NCBI GenBank assembly: GCA_965230495.1
Contig: OZ246004.1
Location: 558,001 to 622,000 of the forward strand
Source of the DNA: JACJYM01 sp965230495
Lineage (GTDB): Bacteria > Bacteroidota > Bacteroidia > Chitinophagales > Saprospiraceae
DNA: 64,000 bases
Reading direction: 5' to 3'
Of this stretch, positions 17,785 to 26,728 are shown piece after piece. The notes beneath the pieces are model-generated. The model had not been told where the DNA came from. It made no database searches and saw nothing but the letters and a program-made list of their open reading frames with translations. Numbering within the stretch: the stretch's first letter is position 1; each line of letters starts with the position of its first letter. The position numbers and the translations under genes were made by a program.

Positions 17785-20183
17785 TCATTCGTATTCCAGC
17801 TTTCTTGCTTTTTATGATCCTTGCTATGTTTAGTTATTGTCAGGAGATCGTTATAGTTGATTTCACTACGAAGAAACCTATCTCAGATGTATTAGTAACA
17901 TGTAGTTCATCTGATCAGGTTTTTATATCCAATGAGAATGGTATTGTTAAGTTGAGTGAAATCCTTTGTGATAGTCTGATAACTAATCACCTATCTTATG
18001 AAATTGGTTATTTTGATTTAAGAGAAATTGAGAACCATGTTTGGGAATTGATACCTAAAGAGCTGTTAACAGAGGAAGTAGTGATTTCTGCAAGTAAGTG
18101 GAAACAGAATAGGAGAGAAGTTTCTAACAAAATAGATCGTATTAGGCGATCGGATATCTTTGTAAAAAATGCCCAAACTTCTGCCGACTTACTTAATGGT
18201 TCTGGGGGAGTGTATGTGCAGAAAAGCCAGCAAGGAGGAGGTAGCCCGATGATTAGAGGGTTTTCGGCCAATAGATTGCTATATGTTGTGGATGGAGTAA
18301 GAATGAACACGGCCATATTTAGAAGTGGAAATGTACATAACGTTATTTCTTTGGATCCTTTTGAAATGGAAAGCGTTGAAGTTTCTTTTGGGCCGGGGTC
18401 CGTAATCTACGGAAGTGATGCCGTAGGAGGCGTGATGAGCTTTAAAACTCTTACACCACGATTGAGTATTAGTGATAAGGTTGACTTTTCAGGGACAGTC
18501 TTATCTAGGTACTCTTCTGCTAATAAAGAGAATACTTTTCATGCAGACCTTAATTTAGGTTTTAATAAATGGGCTTGGGTAAGTAGTGTCACCAGATATG
18601 ATTTTGGACACCTAAGGATGGGCAGCAATGGTAACGATCAGTTTCTAAGAGAATACTATGTAGATTATATAGATAATCAAGATACTATTATAAAAAATGA
18701 TGATCCTAGAATACAACTGCCTACGGCTTATAGTCAATGGAACATGACGCATAAATTAAGATATAGGCCATCCGAACTGATAGACATTAACTTTGCTTTT
18801 CATTTTTCAGAGACGTCAAGTTTTGGTAGATACGATCGACATCTTCGAGAACAAAATGGAATGCCAAGGTATGGAGAATGGAGTTATGGCCCTCAGCGGT
18901 GGCATATGCTACGAGGAGGAATAGTATATCATTCTCCTAATTATTTGTGGGACGATGCCTCTATTAATTTAGCCTACCAAAGGTTTGAGGAAAGTCGTAT
19001 TACTAGAAATTTTCAAACTGTTGACAGAAATGCACGAATAGAAGATATTGATGCCTATTCAGCTAATATAGACTTTACGAAGACTATTAATGGTGGAAGA
19101 CGATTTTATTACGGTATAGAGGCAATTTATAATGTAGTAAAATCGCAGGGAGTGGGACAAAATATATTGACGGGCACCGAATTCAATATTTCTCCAAGAT
19201 ACCCTAATGCGGATTGGTATAGTTATGCAGCTTATTTTTCTTTACAACAGAATTTTGGACAAAACTGGGTTGTTAATTCTGGAATTCGTTTTAACACATT
19301 TCAGCAGTCTGCTAAATTTGATAACCAATTTTTTGACCTGCCGTTTGATAGGATAAGACTTCGTAATTCTGCTATTAGTTTCACTGCTGGGTTGGTTTAT
19401 AATCGTGAAGATAGTTATAGCGTAAAATTAAACTTAGCCAATGGCTTTAGAGCTCCAAATGTAGATGATACAGGTAAAATTTTTGATTCTGAACCTGGAT
19501 CGGTAGTTGTCCCAAATGATAATCTAAGGGCTGAAAAGGTATATAATTTGGATGTGGGAGTTGATCTGGTATCTATTAAAAATACTGTCATTTCTTTAGG
19601 AATGTACTACACGTATCTTGATGATGCTATGGTGAGAAGAAATTTTAGATTAAATGGAATGGATAGCATTATTTATAATGGAGAGTTGAGTCAAGTACAG
19701 GCTATTCAAAATGCCTCTTTTGCAGAAATCCTTGGTGGATACTTTAGTGTTAAGTGGACTTTTCTTGAAAACTTTGAATTATTGACCAAAGTAAATTATC
19801 AAGAAGGAACGGAAGAACTTGCAAATGGAGGAAGGAGTGCTGCCAGACATGCCTCTCCAACATTTGGAAGCAATCAAATATCATATGTTAATAATGGTTG
19901 GCGTCTTTCTATTATCCATAGTTATAATGGAGGTATGCGTTATGAAGATTTACCAGTATCGGAGAGGGCCAAAGAGGAAATATATGCTCTGGACCTGACG
20001 AGAAGACCTTATTTGGAGAGTTGGCATGTTTTCAATTTCAATTCAATATATAAATACGATGAGAAATGGATATTTAAAGGGGCTATTGAGAATATATTTG
20101 ATAAGCGATATCGAACTTATAGTTCTGGAATAGCTTCTCCAGGAAGAAACCTTGTGTTAAGTATCATCTATAAAATTAAATAG
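17781..20183 (+). CDS. TonB-dependent receptor (heme/siderophore type)
   Basis: 800 residues. Signal peptide to about 20; a carboxypeptidase-regulatory-like strand domain (23-95); plug domain about 100-225 with SPMIRGFSANRLLYVVDGVR and PGSVIYGSDAVGGVMSF, typical of the CirA/BtuB/hemoglobin-receptor group; then a 22-strand barrel with a TonB-receptor C-terminal motif (NIFDKRYRTY...) and a terminal YKIK. It imports a ligand such as heme, siderophore or vitamin across the outer membrane. The plug has a full TonB-receptor signature, unlike the receptor at 2535. The ligand is unknown. Confidence 0.9.
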   Translation: MIIRIPAFLLFMILAMFSYCQEIVIVDFTTKKPISDVLVTCSSSDQVFISNENGIVKLSEILCDSLITNHLSYEIGYFDLREIENHVWELIPKELLTEEVVISASKWKQNRREVSNKIDRIRRSDIFVKNAQTSADLLNGSGGVYVQKSQQGGGSPMIRGFSANRLLYVVDGVRMNTAIFRSGNVHNVISLDPFEMESVEVSFGPGSVIYGSDAVGGVMSFKTLTPRLSISDKVDFSGTVLSRYSSANKENTFHADLNLGFNKWAWVSSVTRYDFGHLRMGSNGNDQFLREYYVDYIDNQDTIIKNDDPRIQLPTAYSQWNMTHKLRYRPSELIDINFAFHFSETSSFGRYDRHLREQNGMPRYGEWSYGPQRWHMLRGGIVYHSPNYLWDDASINLAYQRFEESRITRNFQTVDRNARIEDIDAYSANIDFTKTINGGRRFYYGIEAIYNVVKSQGVGQNILTGTEFNISPRYPNADWYSYAAYFSLQQNFGQNWVVNSGIRFNTFQQSAKFDNQFFDLPFDRIRLRNSAISFTAGLVYNREDSYSVKLNLANGFRAPNVDDTGKIFDSEPGSVVVPNDNLRAEKVYNLDVGVDLVSIKNTVISLGMYYTYLDDAMVRRNFRLNGMDSIIYNGELSQVQAIQNASFAEILGGYFSVKWTFLENFELLTKVNYQEGTEELANGGRSAARHASPTFGSNQISYVNNGWRLSIIHSYNGGMRYEDLPVSERAKEEIYALDLTRRPYLESWHVFNFNSIYKYDEKWIFKGAIENIFDKRYRTYSSGIASPGRNLVLSIIYKIK

Positions 20184-20297
20184 TTTTGTATAAAATGGGA
20201 AGTTTTGCCTTTTTCTAAAAATAAATACTTTGATATCATATTTTTTTAGTATATTTATTTGCGACAAACAGATTTATTAACTTTAAAATTGCCAGCC

Positions 20298-20717
20298 ATG
20301 TTAAACGCAGAAGTAAGATCAATAATGACCGTTAATCCTGTTACGGTATCGCCTAATGATTCTATTGAAAAAGTTACTCAAGTAATGTTTGATTTGAAAG
20401 TACAACAACTTCCTGTAGTGGAGGATGGAGATTTGGCAGGAATGATTACTGTTTTCGACCTTTGGAAAAATAGTAACGCCGATGTTCATGCTGAGAATGT
20501 GGGAGAGATTATGACTAGAAATGTTATTAAGATTTCTCCAAAGGACAAAGTAGGGACTGCAGCTGAACTATTTATGGATAAGCGTTTTAAAACTTTACCC
20601 GTAGTAAATCTAGAGAATAAGCTTAAAGGCGTTATTACCGCATTTGACGTAATAAAGCATACATTGAAAAGGGAATATCCTAAGTCAATTTTATTTAAGG
20701 AAATAATAGAAGCTTAA
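20298..20717 (+). CDS. CBS domain-containing protein
   Basis: 139 residues from the ATG at 20298; a longer frame starts at TTG 20259, but that TTG lies in a -7-box-like TATTTATTTG, so it is probably promoter. Two CBS domains fill the protein: residues about 7-60 (VRSIMTVNPVTVSPNDSIEK, IT VFDLW) and 67-125 (VGEIMTRNVIKISPKDKVGT, GVITAFDVIKH). CBS pairs bind adenine nucleotides and regulate partner proteins. Stand-alone; partner unknown. Ends at a palindromic terminator. Confidence 0.88.
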   Translation: MLNAEVRSIMTVNPVTVSPNDSIEKVTQVMFDLKVQQLPVVEDGDLAGMITVFDLWKNSNADVHAENVGEIMTRNVIKISPKDKVGTAAELFMDKRFKTLPVVNLENKLKGVITAFDVIKHTLKREYPKSILFKEIIEA

Positions 20718-20730
20718 CAAAGAAAGAAGT

Positions 20731-20754
20731 AAGCACATTGTTAACAATGTGCTT
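20731..20754. terminator. Palindromic bidirectional terminator
   Basis: A perfect 24-base palindrome (AAGCACATTGTT/AACAATGTGCTT) between convergent genes. It includes the last codons and stop of the bacilliredoxin gene (stop at 20741-20743). Probably ends both transcripts. Confidence 0.55.
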
Positions 20755-21154
20755 CAAATGCTTCCATTAGATTATTGGCTATTGCTTGAGCCGAGTTTCC
20801 TTCAATATGTCTTCTTTCCAGCATGTGAACCAGCTGACCTTCTTTAAAAAGTGCAATAGCCGGAGATGAAGGAGGGTAGGGAAGTAAATATTCTCTAGCA
20901 GTTTCCGTAGCTTCTTTATCAACTCCAGCGAAAACAGTGGCTAAGTTTGTCGGCTTTTTGCTATGTGAAAGAGCTAATTTTGCCCCTGGACGGGCATTGG
21001 CTGCTGCACAACCACAAACTGAATTTACTACTAATAATACTGTTCCATCTCTTTTGTCTAACAATTCTTTTACTTCATTTGGAGATTCTAATCCTTGAAA
21101 TCCAAAATCAGTTAAATCTTTTGCGATAGGAATTACCAACTCTTTAGGATACAT
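20741..21154 (-). CDS. BrxA/BrxB family bacilliredoxin
   Basis: 137 residues, the whole length of the YphP/YqiW family. The redox motif is Cys-Gly-Cys (CGC, Cys47 and Cys49) in VVNSVCGCAAANARPGA. It removes bacillithiol or similar low-molecular thiol from proteins. Bacteroidota often carry this gene. Its C-terminal codons form half of the palindromic terminator, EAHC then stop. Confidence 0.92.
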   Translation of the reverse strand: MYPKELVIPIAKDLTDFGFQGLESPNEVKELLDKRDGTVLLVVNSVCGCAAANARPGAKLALSHSKKPTNLATVFAGVDKEATETAREYLLPYPPSSPAIALFKEGQLVHMLERRHIEGNSAQAIANNLMEAFEAHC

Positions 21155-21200
21155 ATTAAATTATTTTATTATTTAACTTTTATTTATTATTTAATGATAC

Positions 21201-21208
21201 TAAATTTG
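21201..21208 (+). promoter_or_regulatory. -7 box TAAATTTG of the cytochrome operon
   Basis: TAAATTTG matches TAnnTTTG and lies 20 bases before the ATG at 21229. Likely promoter for the lipoprotein/barrel/cytochrome operon. Confidence 0.5.
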
Positions 21209-21228
21209 AGCTTATAACAAATTAGGTC

Positions 21229-21618
21229 ATGCAAAGATTTACAATTTTGACTTTTTTTTCAATTTTATTTTTATTCTCTTGTGCTAGAGATAAGTTTGAA
21301 GAAGTACCGTTTGTGTGTCCAGAAGATGTGACATACGAGAACACGATTCGAGATATTTTGGTAACTACATGTGGTTACGAAGGAGAAGGGTGTCATCATG
21401 CTACTGAGGGATCCAGAGCTGATTATGGAACATACTTCGGCGTAAAAAGCGATATAGATAGACCGGGTGATAGGAATTTTTTTAATGTACTTATAGGCGA
21501 ATCTACTGCTACATTAATGCCACCACCCTTTACGCCTGCTAATAGACCGCAGGAGCTTACTGAAGAAGAATTTGAACTGATTAAGTGTTGGATGGCTAAC
21601 GATTATAAAGAAAAATAA
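21229..21618 (+). CDS. Small lipoprotein with C-x6-CHH motif, possible redox protein
   Basis: 129 residues. Lipoprotein signal ends FLFSCA, lipobox Cys18. The mature part has TTCGYEGEGCHHATEGS, a Cys48-x6-Cys55-His-His arrangement, and LMPPPFTPANRPQELTEEEF with IKCWMAND, which looks like the C-terminal end of cytochrome-c-like domains of Planctomycetes type, where a canonical CxxCH is spaced differently. It is thus a cytochrome-like or heme-binding candidate, but the motif is not CxxCH. First gene of an operon with a barrel and a diheme cytochrome. Confidence 0.6.
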   Translation: MQRFTILTFFSILFLFSCARDKFEEVPFVCPEDVTYENTIRDILVTTCGYEGEGCHHATEGSRADYGTYFGVKSDIDRPGDRNFFNVLIGESTATLMPPPFTPANRPQELTEEEFELIKCWMANDYKEK

Positions 21619-21641
21619 ATTTACAATAGAAAACTTACCAA

Positions 21642-22511
21642 ATGTTAATAACAAATAGGTTTAATATAGCAATCATTCTTTGTTTCATTTTTGTGAATCT
21701 GGATGCCCAGACTAACGTCTTTCAGACCTTTAAGGACACAAGAGTAGTTAATGGACAATCCATAGAAACATTAAAAGCCGGCAGATTAGATTTTCGTGTT
21801 GGACACAAATTCGGAGATTTAGCTGGAGAGAGCGGAGGCTGGACAACGTTTTATGGTTTAGAAAATAGTTCTGATATCAGCATTGGCTTTGAGTATGGAA
21901 TTACAGATAATTTTATGGTTGGTGTCATGAGAACTAAAGGATCAGGCCCTTTAAAACAAAATATAAGTGGCCTTACAAAAATAAAACTAATGTCTCAGCA
22001 AGTTGAAGGAAACAATCCGGTGACCATGACACTTTTTGGTTTGGCATCGTATTCAACTATGGAAAAGAGAAGTTTTAATACTATCACCTCTTTCGAGAAA
22101 TCAGCATATCGTTTTTCCTATCATTTGGAATTTTTACTAGCTAGAAAGTTTTCTGAGAGGGTATCGTTCCAGTTTTCTGCCGCATGGACTTATAGAACGT
22201 TTGTACCTAACAGAGATCAGAACGACTTGCCTTCATTATCTGGAGCTTTAAAGTTTCAGCTTTCAAGATCCTTTGGTTTAATCTTTGAGGGCAGATATGC
22301 TATTTCGGATTTGAGAACTTCCGAAAATGGTTACTATCCTGCATTAGGTGTAGGGTTTGAATGGGAAACTGGAGGTGGTCACGTATTTCAGATTAATTTA
22401 ACTAATGCTACTGGAATTGTAGAAACTGATTATATCCCTTACACACGGACAGATTGGACGCAAGGTCAATATAGACTTGGTTTTACAATTTCGAGATTGT
22501 TTAGAATATAG
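21642..22511 (+). CDS. DUF5777-like outer-membrane beta-barrel protein
   Basis: 289 residues. Signal peptide to about 22 (ending LDAQ) then repeating aromatic/glycine-rich strands (FRVGHKFGD, SIGFEYGITDNFMVGVM, ISDLRTSENGYYPALGVGFEW) and a C-terminal GFTISRLFRI typical of barrels. In Bacteroidota, barrels of this type occur next to cytochrome genes. It follows the lipoprotein gene by 23 bases and precedes the cytochrome gene by 33, so all three are likely one operon. Confidence 0.75.
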   Translation: MLITNRFNIAIILCFIFVNLDAQTNVFQTFKDTRVVNGQSIETLKAGRLDFRVGHKFGDLAGESGGWTTFYGLENSSDISIGFEYGITDNFMVGVMRTKGSGPLKQNISGLTKIKLMSQQVEGNNPVTMTLFGLASYSTMEKRSFNTITSFEKSAYRFSYHLEFLLARKFSERVSFQFSAAWTYRTFVPNRDQNDLPSLSGALKFQLSRSFGLIFEGRYAISDLRTSENGYYPALGVGFEWETGGGHVFQINLTNATGIVETDYIPYTRTDWTQGQYRLGFTISRLFRI

Positions 22512-22544
22512 GATGTTGAATTTACTAAGAAACAAAGTTTAGAA

Positions 22545-23564
22545 ATGAAATTATTAATTGCATCATGTATTCTTGTTTTGTCAGCTCTTACTTTGGGCTC
22601 CATTAATGATACTACTAGTCAAATAGAAGTTCAGAATGACTATGTTACTGATATATTGATTGGATTTGGTGAAGATTTTAAAAGTAAAATGCCAAACTAT
22701 AACCTTGAAAATGTATCCTCTGAAGCAGGAGAATCAATTGTTAAAAATGGATTTCCAGTAAAAGAAAACGGAGGAAAGGGAAAGAGGCAAAGCAAGCATT
22801 TTGTTTGTACATCTTGTCATAATGTAGTCCCCGAAGATCCAGACTTTAGTGTGGCGGATCCGCAAGCTAGATTAGAATATGTAAAGAAGAATAACCTTCC
22901 TTTTCTGCAAGGAACGACACTTTATGGAGCAGTCAATAGAGAGACATTCTACAATGGGGATTACTATAAGAAGTATGGTGATTTAGTTGATGTAGCACGT
23001 GATGATATCAGAGAGGCAATTCAACTTTGTGCGGTGGAATGTGCTCAAGGCAGGGAACTCAAGGATTGGGAGATAGAGTCAATTTTAGCGTATTTATGGG
23101 ATATTGGTTTAAAGCTTAATGATTTGAACCTCTCACAAGATGAAATAAAGAAAATATCTAATGCAAAAGATGATGTAGAAAGACTATATGCAAAAGAGTT
23201 GATCAAGTCAAAGTATTTGAAAGGATCACCAGCAACATTTGTGCCTCCTCCTATTGATAGAAAAGCAGGTAATGGCTTGAAGGGAAATCCTAATAATGGT
23301 AAAGATATTTATGAATTAAGTTGTTTACATTGTCATTATCAACAGAGATATAGTTTTCTACACTTAGATTCTACAAATATATCTGTCAATCATCTTAGAA
23401 GAAATATGGGGTCATTTTCTTCACATTCCATATATCAAGTGATAAGATGGGGAGTGCCGGTATATTCGGGAAAGTCAAGTTACATGCCGCAGTATCCATT
23501 AGAAAAAATGAGCGAACAGCAATTGGCAGATTTGAGAGCTTTTCTAGAAGTAGGATATAACTAG
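22545..23564 (+). CDS. Diheme cytochrome c
   Basis: 339 residues. Signal peptide to about 20. Two c-type heme sites: CTSCH at 88-92 and CLHCH at 260-264; a likely distal Met in SYMPQYP near 316. The two domains are separated by a charged linker, and the second resembles class I cytochrome c (SCLHCHYQQRYS). It carries electrons in the periplasm. Heme attachment requires the Ccm system, whose genes are at 10695-13903 in this same window. Third gene of the 21229 operon; stops one base from the end of the convergent coaE. Confidence 0.9.
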   Translation: MKLLIASCILVLSALTLGSINDTTSQIEVQNDYVTDILIGFGEDFKSKMPNYNLENVSSEAGESIVKNGFPVKENGGKGKRQSKHFVCTSCHNVVPEDPDFSVADPQARLEYVKKNNLPFLQGTTLYGAVNRETFYNGDYYKKYGDLVDVARDDIREAIQLCAVECAQGRELKDWEIESILAYLWDIGLKLNDLNLSQDEIKKISNAKDDVERLYAKELIKSKYLKGSPATFVPPPIDRKAGNGLKGNPNNGKDIYELSCLHCHYQQRYSFLHLDSTNISVNHLRRNMGSFSSHSIYQVIRWGVPVYSGKSSYMPQYPLEKMSEQQLADLRAFLEVGYN

Positions 23565-23565
23565 T

Positions 23566-24165
23566 TTAACTTTTACTATTTGATAATTGATAATGAATAT
23601 GAAGAATCTGTTGGATTAATGATTTTTCTAATCCGCTATTGTCGATAATATATTGAGCATAGGGAACTTTTTCGTTTTCTGGCATTTGGGCTTTTATCCT
23701 TTTTATCACCTGTTCTTTTTTCGACTTATCTCGTTTTACCACCCTTGCAATTCTAATTTCTTCTGGGGCGGTTACAAGTATAAGTTTATCTAATTGAAGA
23801 TGACTGCCACTTTCTATCATAAGAGCTGCTTCTTTAATGGCATAATTATAGGGAGAAGAAATACTTTTAAACCAATGTTCACCATCTTCGAATACTGCTG
23901 GATGAACTAGACTATTTAGATATTGAAGCTTGGATTTGTCGTTAAACACTATCGATGCCATGACTTTCCTGTTCAGTCTTCCATTTTTATGATAGACTTG
24001 GTCTCCAAAAAATGCTTTGATATCTTCCTTTAGTTTTTTGTTGAATGACATCAATTGTTTTGCTCTATCATCAGCATAATAAACAGGAATGCCTAATGAT
24101 TCGAATATTTTACATACAGTAGTTTTTCCACTTCCTATTCCACCTGTAATTCCAACTTTTATCAT
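23566..24165 (-). CDS. coaE: Dephospho-CoA kinase
   Basis: 199 residues, normal length. Walker A loop GITGGIGSGKTTVCKIF near 5-21, YADDRAKQL (nucleoside/CoA site) and the closing KEAALMIES...LILVTAPEEIRIARV are all family features. It phosphorylates dephospho-CoA at the ribose to give coenzyme A. Last gene of a run coming from dmpF leftwards. Confidence 0.94.
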   Translation of the reverse strand: MIKVGITGGIGSGKTTVCKIFESLGIPVYYADDRAKQLMSFNKKLKEDIKAFFGDQVYHKNGRLNRKVMASIVFNDKSKLQYLNSLVHPAVFEDGEHWFKSISSPYNYAIKEAALMIESGSHLQLDKLILVTAPEEIRIARVVKRDKSKKEQVIKRIKAQMPENEKVPYAQYIIDNSGLEKSLIQQILHIHYQLSNSKS

Positions 24166-24180
24166 TATTCTTAAAGTTAG

Positions 24181-24837
24181 TTATTCTATTCTCATTTCTT
24201 TAATAGAGCAGTACTCCAATTCGGTTTCATCGTCTACATCGTTAACGGACCATCCAAGCAAATTAGCTTTAAACTGCTTTATGTTACGATTTGCTTTACT
24301 TTTTCGTATTTGTACTTGAATGTGAGCGACATTGTTAAACTCTTGTCTCAGTATTTCAAAATCGAGATTTTTTAATTCATTGATAACGACTCCCATTTTA
24401 TCAAAAGAGGTAGTAACTGAATAAGTTTTATAAATGAATTTGTCTACAATAGTGGCAGTTGCTATTGCTTCTGAAGCGGCCGTCTTATAAGCTCTGATTA
24501 ATCCTGAAGCACCTAATTTTGTGCCCCCAAAATATCTGACTACAACACATATTACGTCTGATAAATGTTTGCTAAGTAGTTGGCCGTGAATGGGTTTTCC
24601 CGCAGTACCTGAAGGTTCGCCGTCATCATTTATTCGGAATATATCACCAGTAATTCCAACTCTATATGAATAGCAAAAATGTCTGGCTTTAGGATGTAAA
24701 CTTTTTATTTCTGATAATACCTTTTCCAGTTGAGAGTCATTAGTAAATGGATATAGAAAAGCCAAAAATTTACTTCCCTTTTCTCTGTATTCTCCCTGAG
24801 ATATATTCGCTACGCTAAGATAGTGATCAGCTGTCAT
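24181..24837 (-). CDS. IMPACT / YigZ family protein
   Basis: 218 residues. N-terminal YREKGSKFLAFLYP and the core HFCYSYRVG...INDDGEPSGTAGKPI (about 63-83) with VVVRYFGGTKLGASGL (about 97-112) are the UPF0029/IMPACT signature; a C-terminal DUF1949-like domain follows. Bacterial YigZ has an uncertain role, with links to nucleic-acid or ribosome-stress functions. Overlaps the EamA gene by 4 bases. Confidence 0.9.
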   Translation of the reverse strand: MTADHYLSVANISQGEYREKGSKFLAFLYPFTNDSQLEKVLSEIKSLHPKARHFCYSYRVGITGDIFRINDDGEPSGTAGKPIHGQLLSKHLSDVICVVVRYFGGTKLGASGLIRAYKTAASEAIATATIVDKFIYKTYSVTTSFDKMGVVINELKNLDFEILRQEFNNVAHIQVQIRKSKANRNIKQFKANLLGWSVNDVDDETELEYCSIKEMRIE

Positions 24838-25706
24838 TGGAAGGGATTAGAAAGTAATATAATGGAAAGGATAGCCAGTGCAAATCCAAATTTTTTAGTA
24901 GTTGATATCTTTTCTTTAAAAAATACAAAGCCAAAAATAGCTGCCATCGAAAGAATGCCCACGTTCAAGATCGGGAAGAAAACACTGCCTTCATAGCCCT
25001 GTGCTAAAATGAGAAGTATTAGATAAATAGAGAAAAAATTAGGTATACCGAGAATAATACCTGCGTAAATATCTTTTCTTGATGATTTTTTTTTCGTTCT
25101 TAAATAACGGATACTCCATAAAATAGTTCCAGCCAAACCTGCCATTAAAAACAAAGTAGAAGTAAATTGAACATCGCCATTAGGGGCTATTTTTTTTATT
25201 TCAACTAGATATAAACTGGCATCTATAATACTACTGCCGAACCAAGTGGCCAGAGGTAAAAGCCATAACCAAATCGACGTTTTCTTAGTACTATGTTGAG
25301 ATTTTCGATAACTCAACAAAACAATCGAACAAACAGCCAAAAGAATGGCCATCCATTTATTAAGATCACCAGACTCTCCAAAGAACAAAATCCCAATAAT
25401 GGCTGGGGCGAGTAAAGACATTCTTTGAAAAATAGTGGCAATTACGATTCCAAAATTTTGTACGGTTAAGGCTACTAGGTTAAAAATAAGTATAAAAACA
25501 AACCCTAGAAAAACAGCTATTAAGAACCATTTTTTCTCGAAAAGATCCAATGGAATAACATCTATCCTGAAAGTTAAGTACGCAGTAACCACACAGACAA
25601 AGTAGTTGACAACAATAGCCGATAAATTGTCAATATTGTACTTGCCAAACAACTTGAAAATTACGCCAATAGCTGCATTGACAAGGATACATAAAACTAA
25701 CAGCAT
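24834..25706 (-). CDS. EamA / DMT superfamily permease
   Basis: 290 residues, ten predicted membrane helices in two repeats of five, the drug/metabolite transporter layout. Short conserved features: the N-terminal LVLCILVNAAIGVIFKLFGK, FFGESGDLNKWMAILLAV, and FGFVFFKEKIS near 257 before the last helix. Solute unknown. It starts at the same base (25706) where the aldolase gene ends, indicating coupling to that gene. Confidence 0.88.
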   Translation of the reverse strand: MLLVLCILVNAAIGVIFKLFGKYNIDNLSAIVVNYFVCVVTAYLTFRIDVIPLDLFEKKWFLIAVFLGFVFILIFNLVALTVQNFGIVIATIFQRMSLLAPAIIGILFFGESGDLNKWMAILLAVCSIVLLSYRKSQHSTKKTSIWLWLLPLATWFGSSIIDASLYLVEIKKIAPNGDVQFTSTLFLMAGLAGTILWSIRYLRTKKKSSRKDIYAGIILGIPNFFSIYLILLILAQGYEGSVFFPILNVGILSMAAIFGFVFFKEKISTTKKFGFALAILSIILLSNPFQ

Positions 25707-26722
25707 TAATTTCTTTCTTTTAAAATGTCTAAAGCAACGTCAACTATCATATCTTCTTGCCCTCCTACCATTTTTCTTTTTCCGAGTTCTTCAAGAATTT
25801 CTCGAGTGTCAAGGGAATATTTTTTAGCAGCATTTTCTGCGTGGAGTAAAAAACTAGAATATACTCCAGCGTAACCAAGAGAGAGAGTTTCTCTATCTAC
25901 TCTTACAGGCCTTTTCTGCAATGGTCTGATAAGGTCATCAGCAGCGTCCATGAGTTTGTACAGATCACAGCCATGAGAATAATTCATTTTGTTGAGAACT
26001 GCAATCAGTACTTCTAAAGGACAATTTCCAGCTCCTGCCCCCATTCCGGCAAGAGATGCATCTAATCTATTCGCGCCATTTTCTAAGGCAACGATAGTAT
26101 TGGCAACGCCTAGCGATAGATTATGATGACAATGAATTCCAATTTCGGTATCATCGTTTAGAGTGTCCCTAAAAGCTTTAATTCTGTCCGCAACCTCATG
26201 CATTAATAGGGTACCCGCAGAGTCTGTAACATATACACAGTCTGCCCCTGCATTTTCCATTAACTTTGCTTGTTGGGCAAGTTTTTTTGGTGTATTCATG
26301 TGAGACATCATCAAAAATCCTCCCACATCTAGGCCCATTTTTTTTGCTGCTTCAATATGTTGAGGAGATATATCGGCTTCGGTACAATGGGTAGCTATTC
26401 TAACGGATTTTACACCTAAATCTTTCGCGTGATTAATATCATGAATAGTGGCTATGCCAGGTATAATTAATGCAGTAAGTTTAGATGTTTTCAGCTTGTC
26501 AGCTATCCCATCTAGCCATTCCCAGTCAGTATGAGCACCAAATCCATAGTTGAAACTTCCTCCCGAAAGTCCATCTCCATGCGAGATTTCTATGGCATCT
26601 ACTCCTGATGAATCCAAAGCAATAGCTATTTCTTTTATTTGCTCTTTATTATATTGATGGCGTAGAGCATGCATACCATCACGGAGGGTTACATCTTGTA
26701 TGTAAAGTTTATGATTTGCCAT
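25706..26722 (-). CDS. 4-hydroxy-2-oxovalerate aldolase-like protein
   Basis: 338 residues of the HMG-CoA-lyase-like DmpG/MhpE class. LYIQDVTLRDGMHALRHQYN (6-25) carries the metal/pyruvate site (RDGMHA), HCHHNLSLG (about 197-205) the Mn-binding His pair, and C-terminal residues the communication domain. The enzyme splits 4-hydroxy-2-oxoacids to pyruvate and an aldehyde. The next gene upstream is its channelling partner acetaldehyde dehydrogenase, 6 bases away. No ring-cleavage or hydratase genes are nearby, so the substrate source is unclear. Confidence 0.92.
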   Translation of the reverse strand: MANHKLYIQDVTLRDGMHALRHQYNKEQIKEIAIALDSSGVDAIEISHGDGLSGGSFNYGFGAHTDWEWLDGIADKLKTSKLTALIIPGIATIHDINHAKDLGVKSVRIATHCTEADISPQHIEAAKKMGLDVGGFLMMSHMNTPKKLAQQAKLMENAGADCVYVTDSAGTLLMHEVADRIKAFRDTLNDDTEIGIHCHHNLSLGVANTIVALENGANRLDASLAGMGAGAGNCPLEVLIAVLNKMNYSHGCDLYKLMDAADDLIRPLQKRPVRVDRETLSLGYAGVYSSFLLHAENAAKKYSLDTREILEELGKRKMVGGQEDMIVDVALDILKERN

Positions 26723-26728
26723 ATCCGT

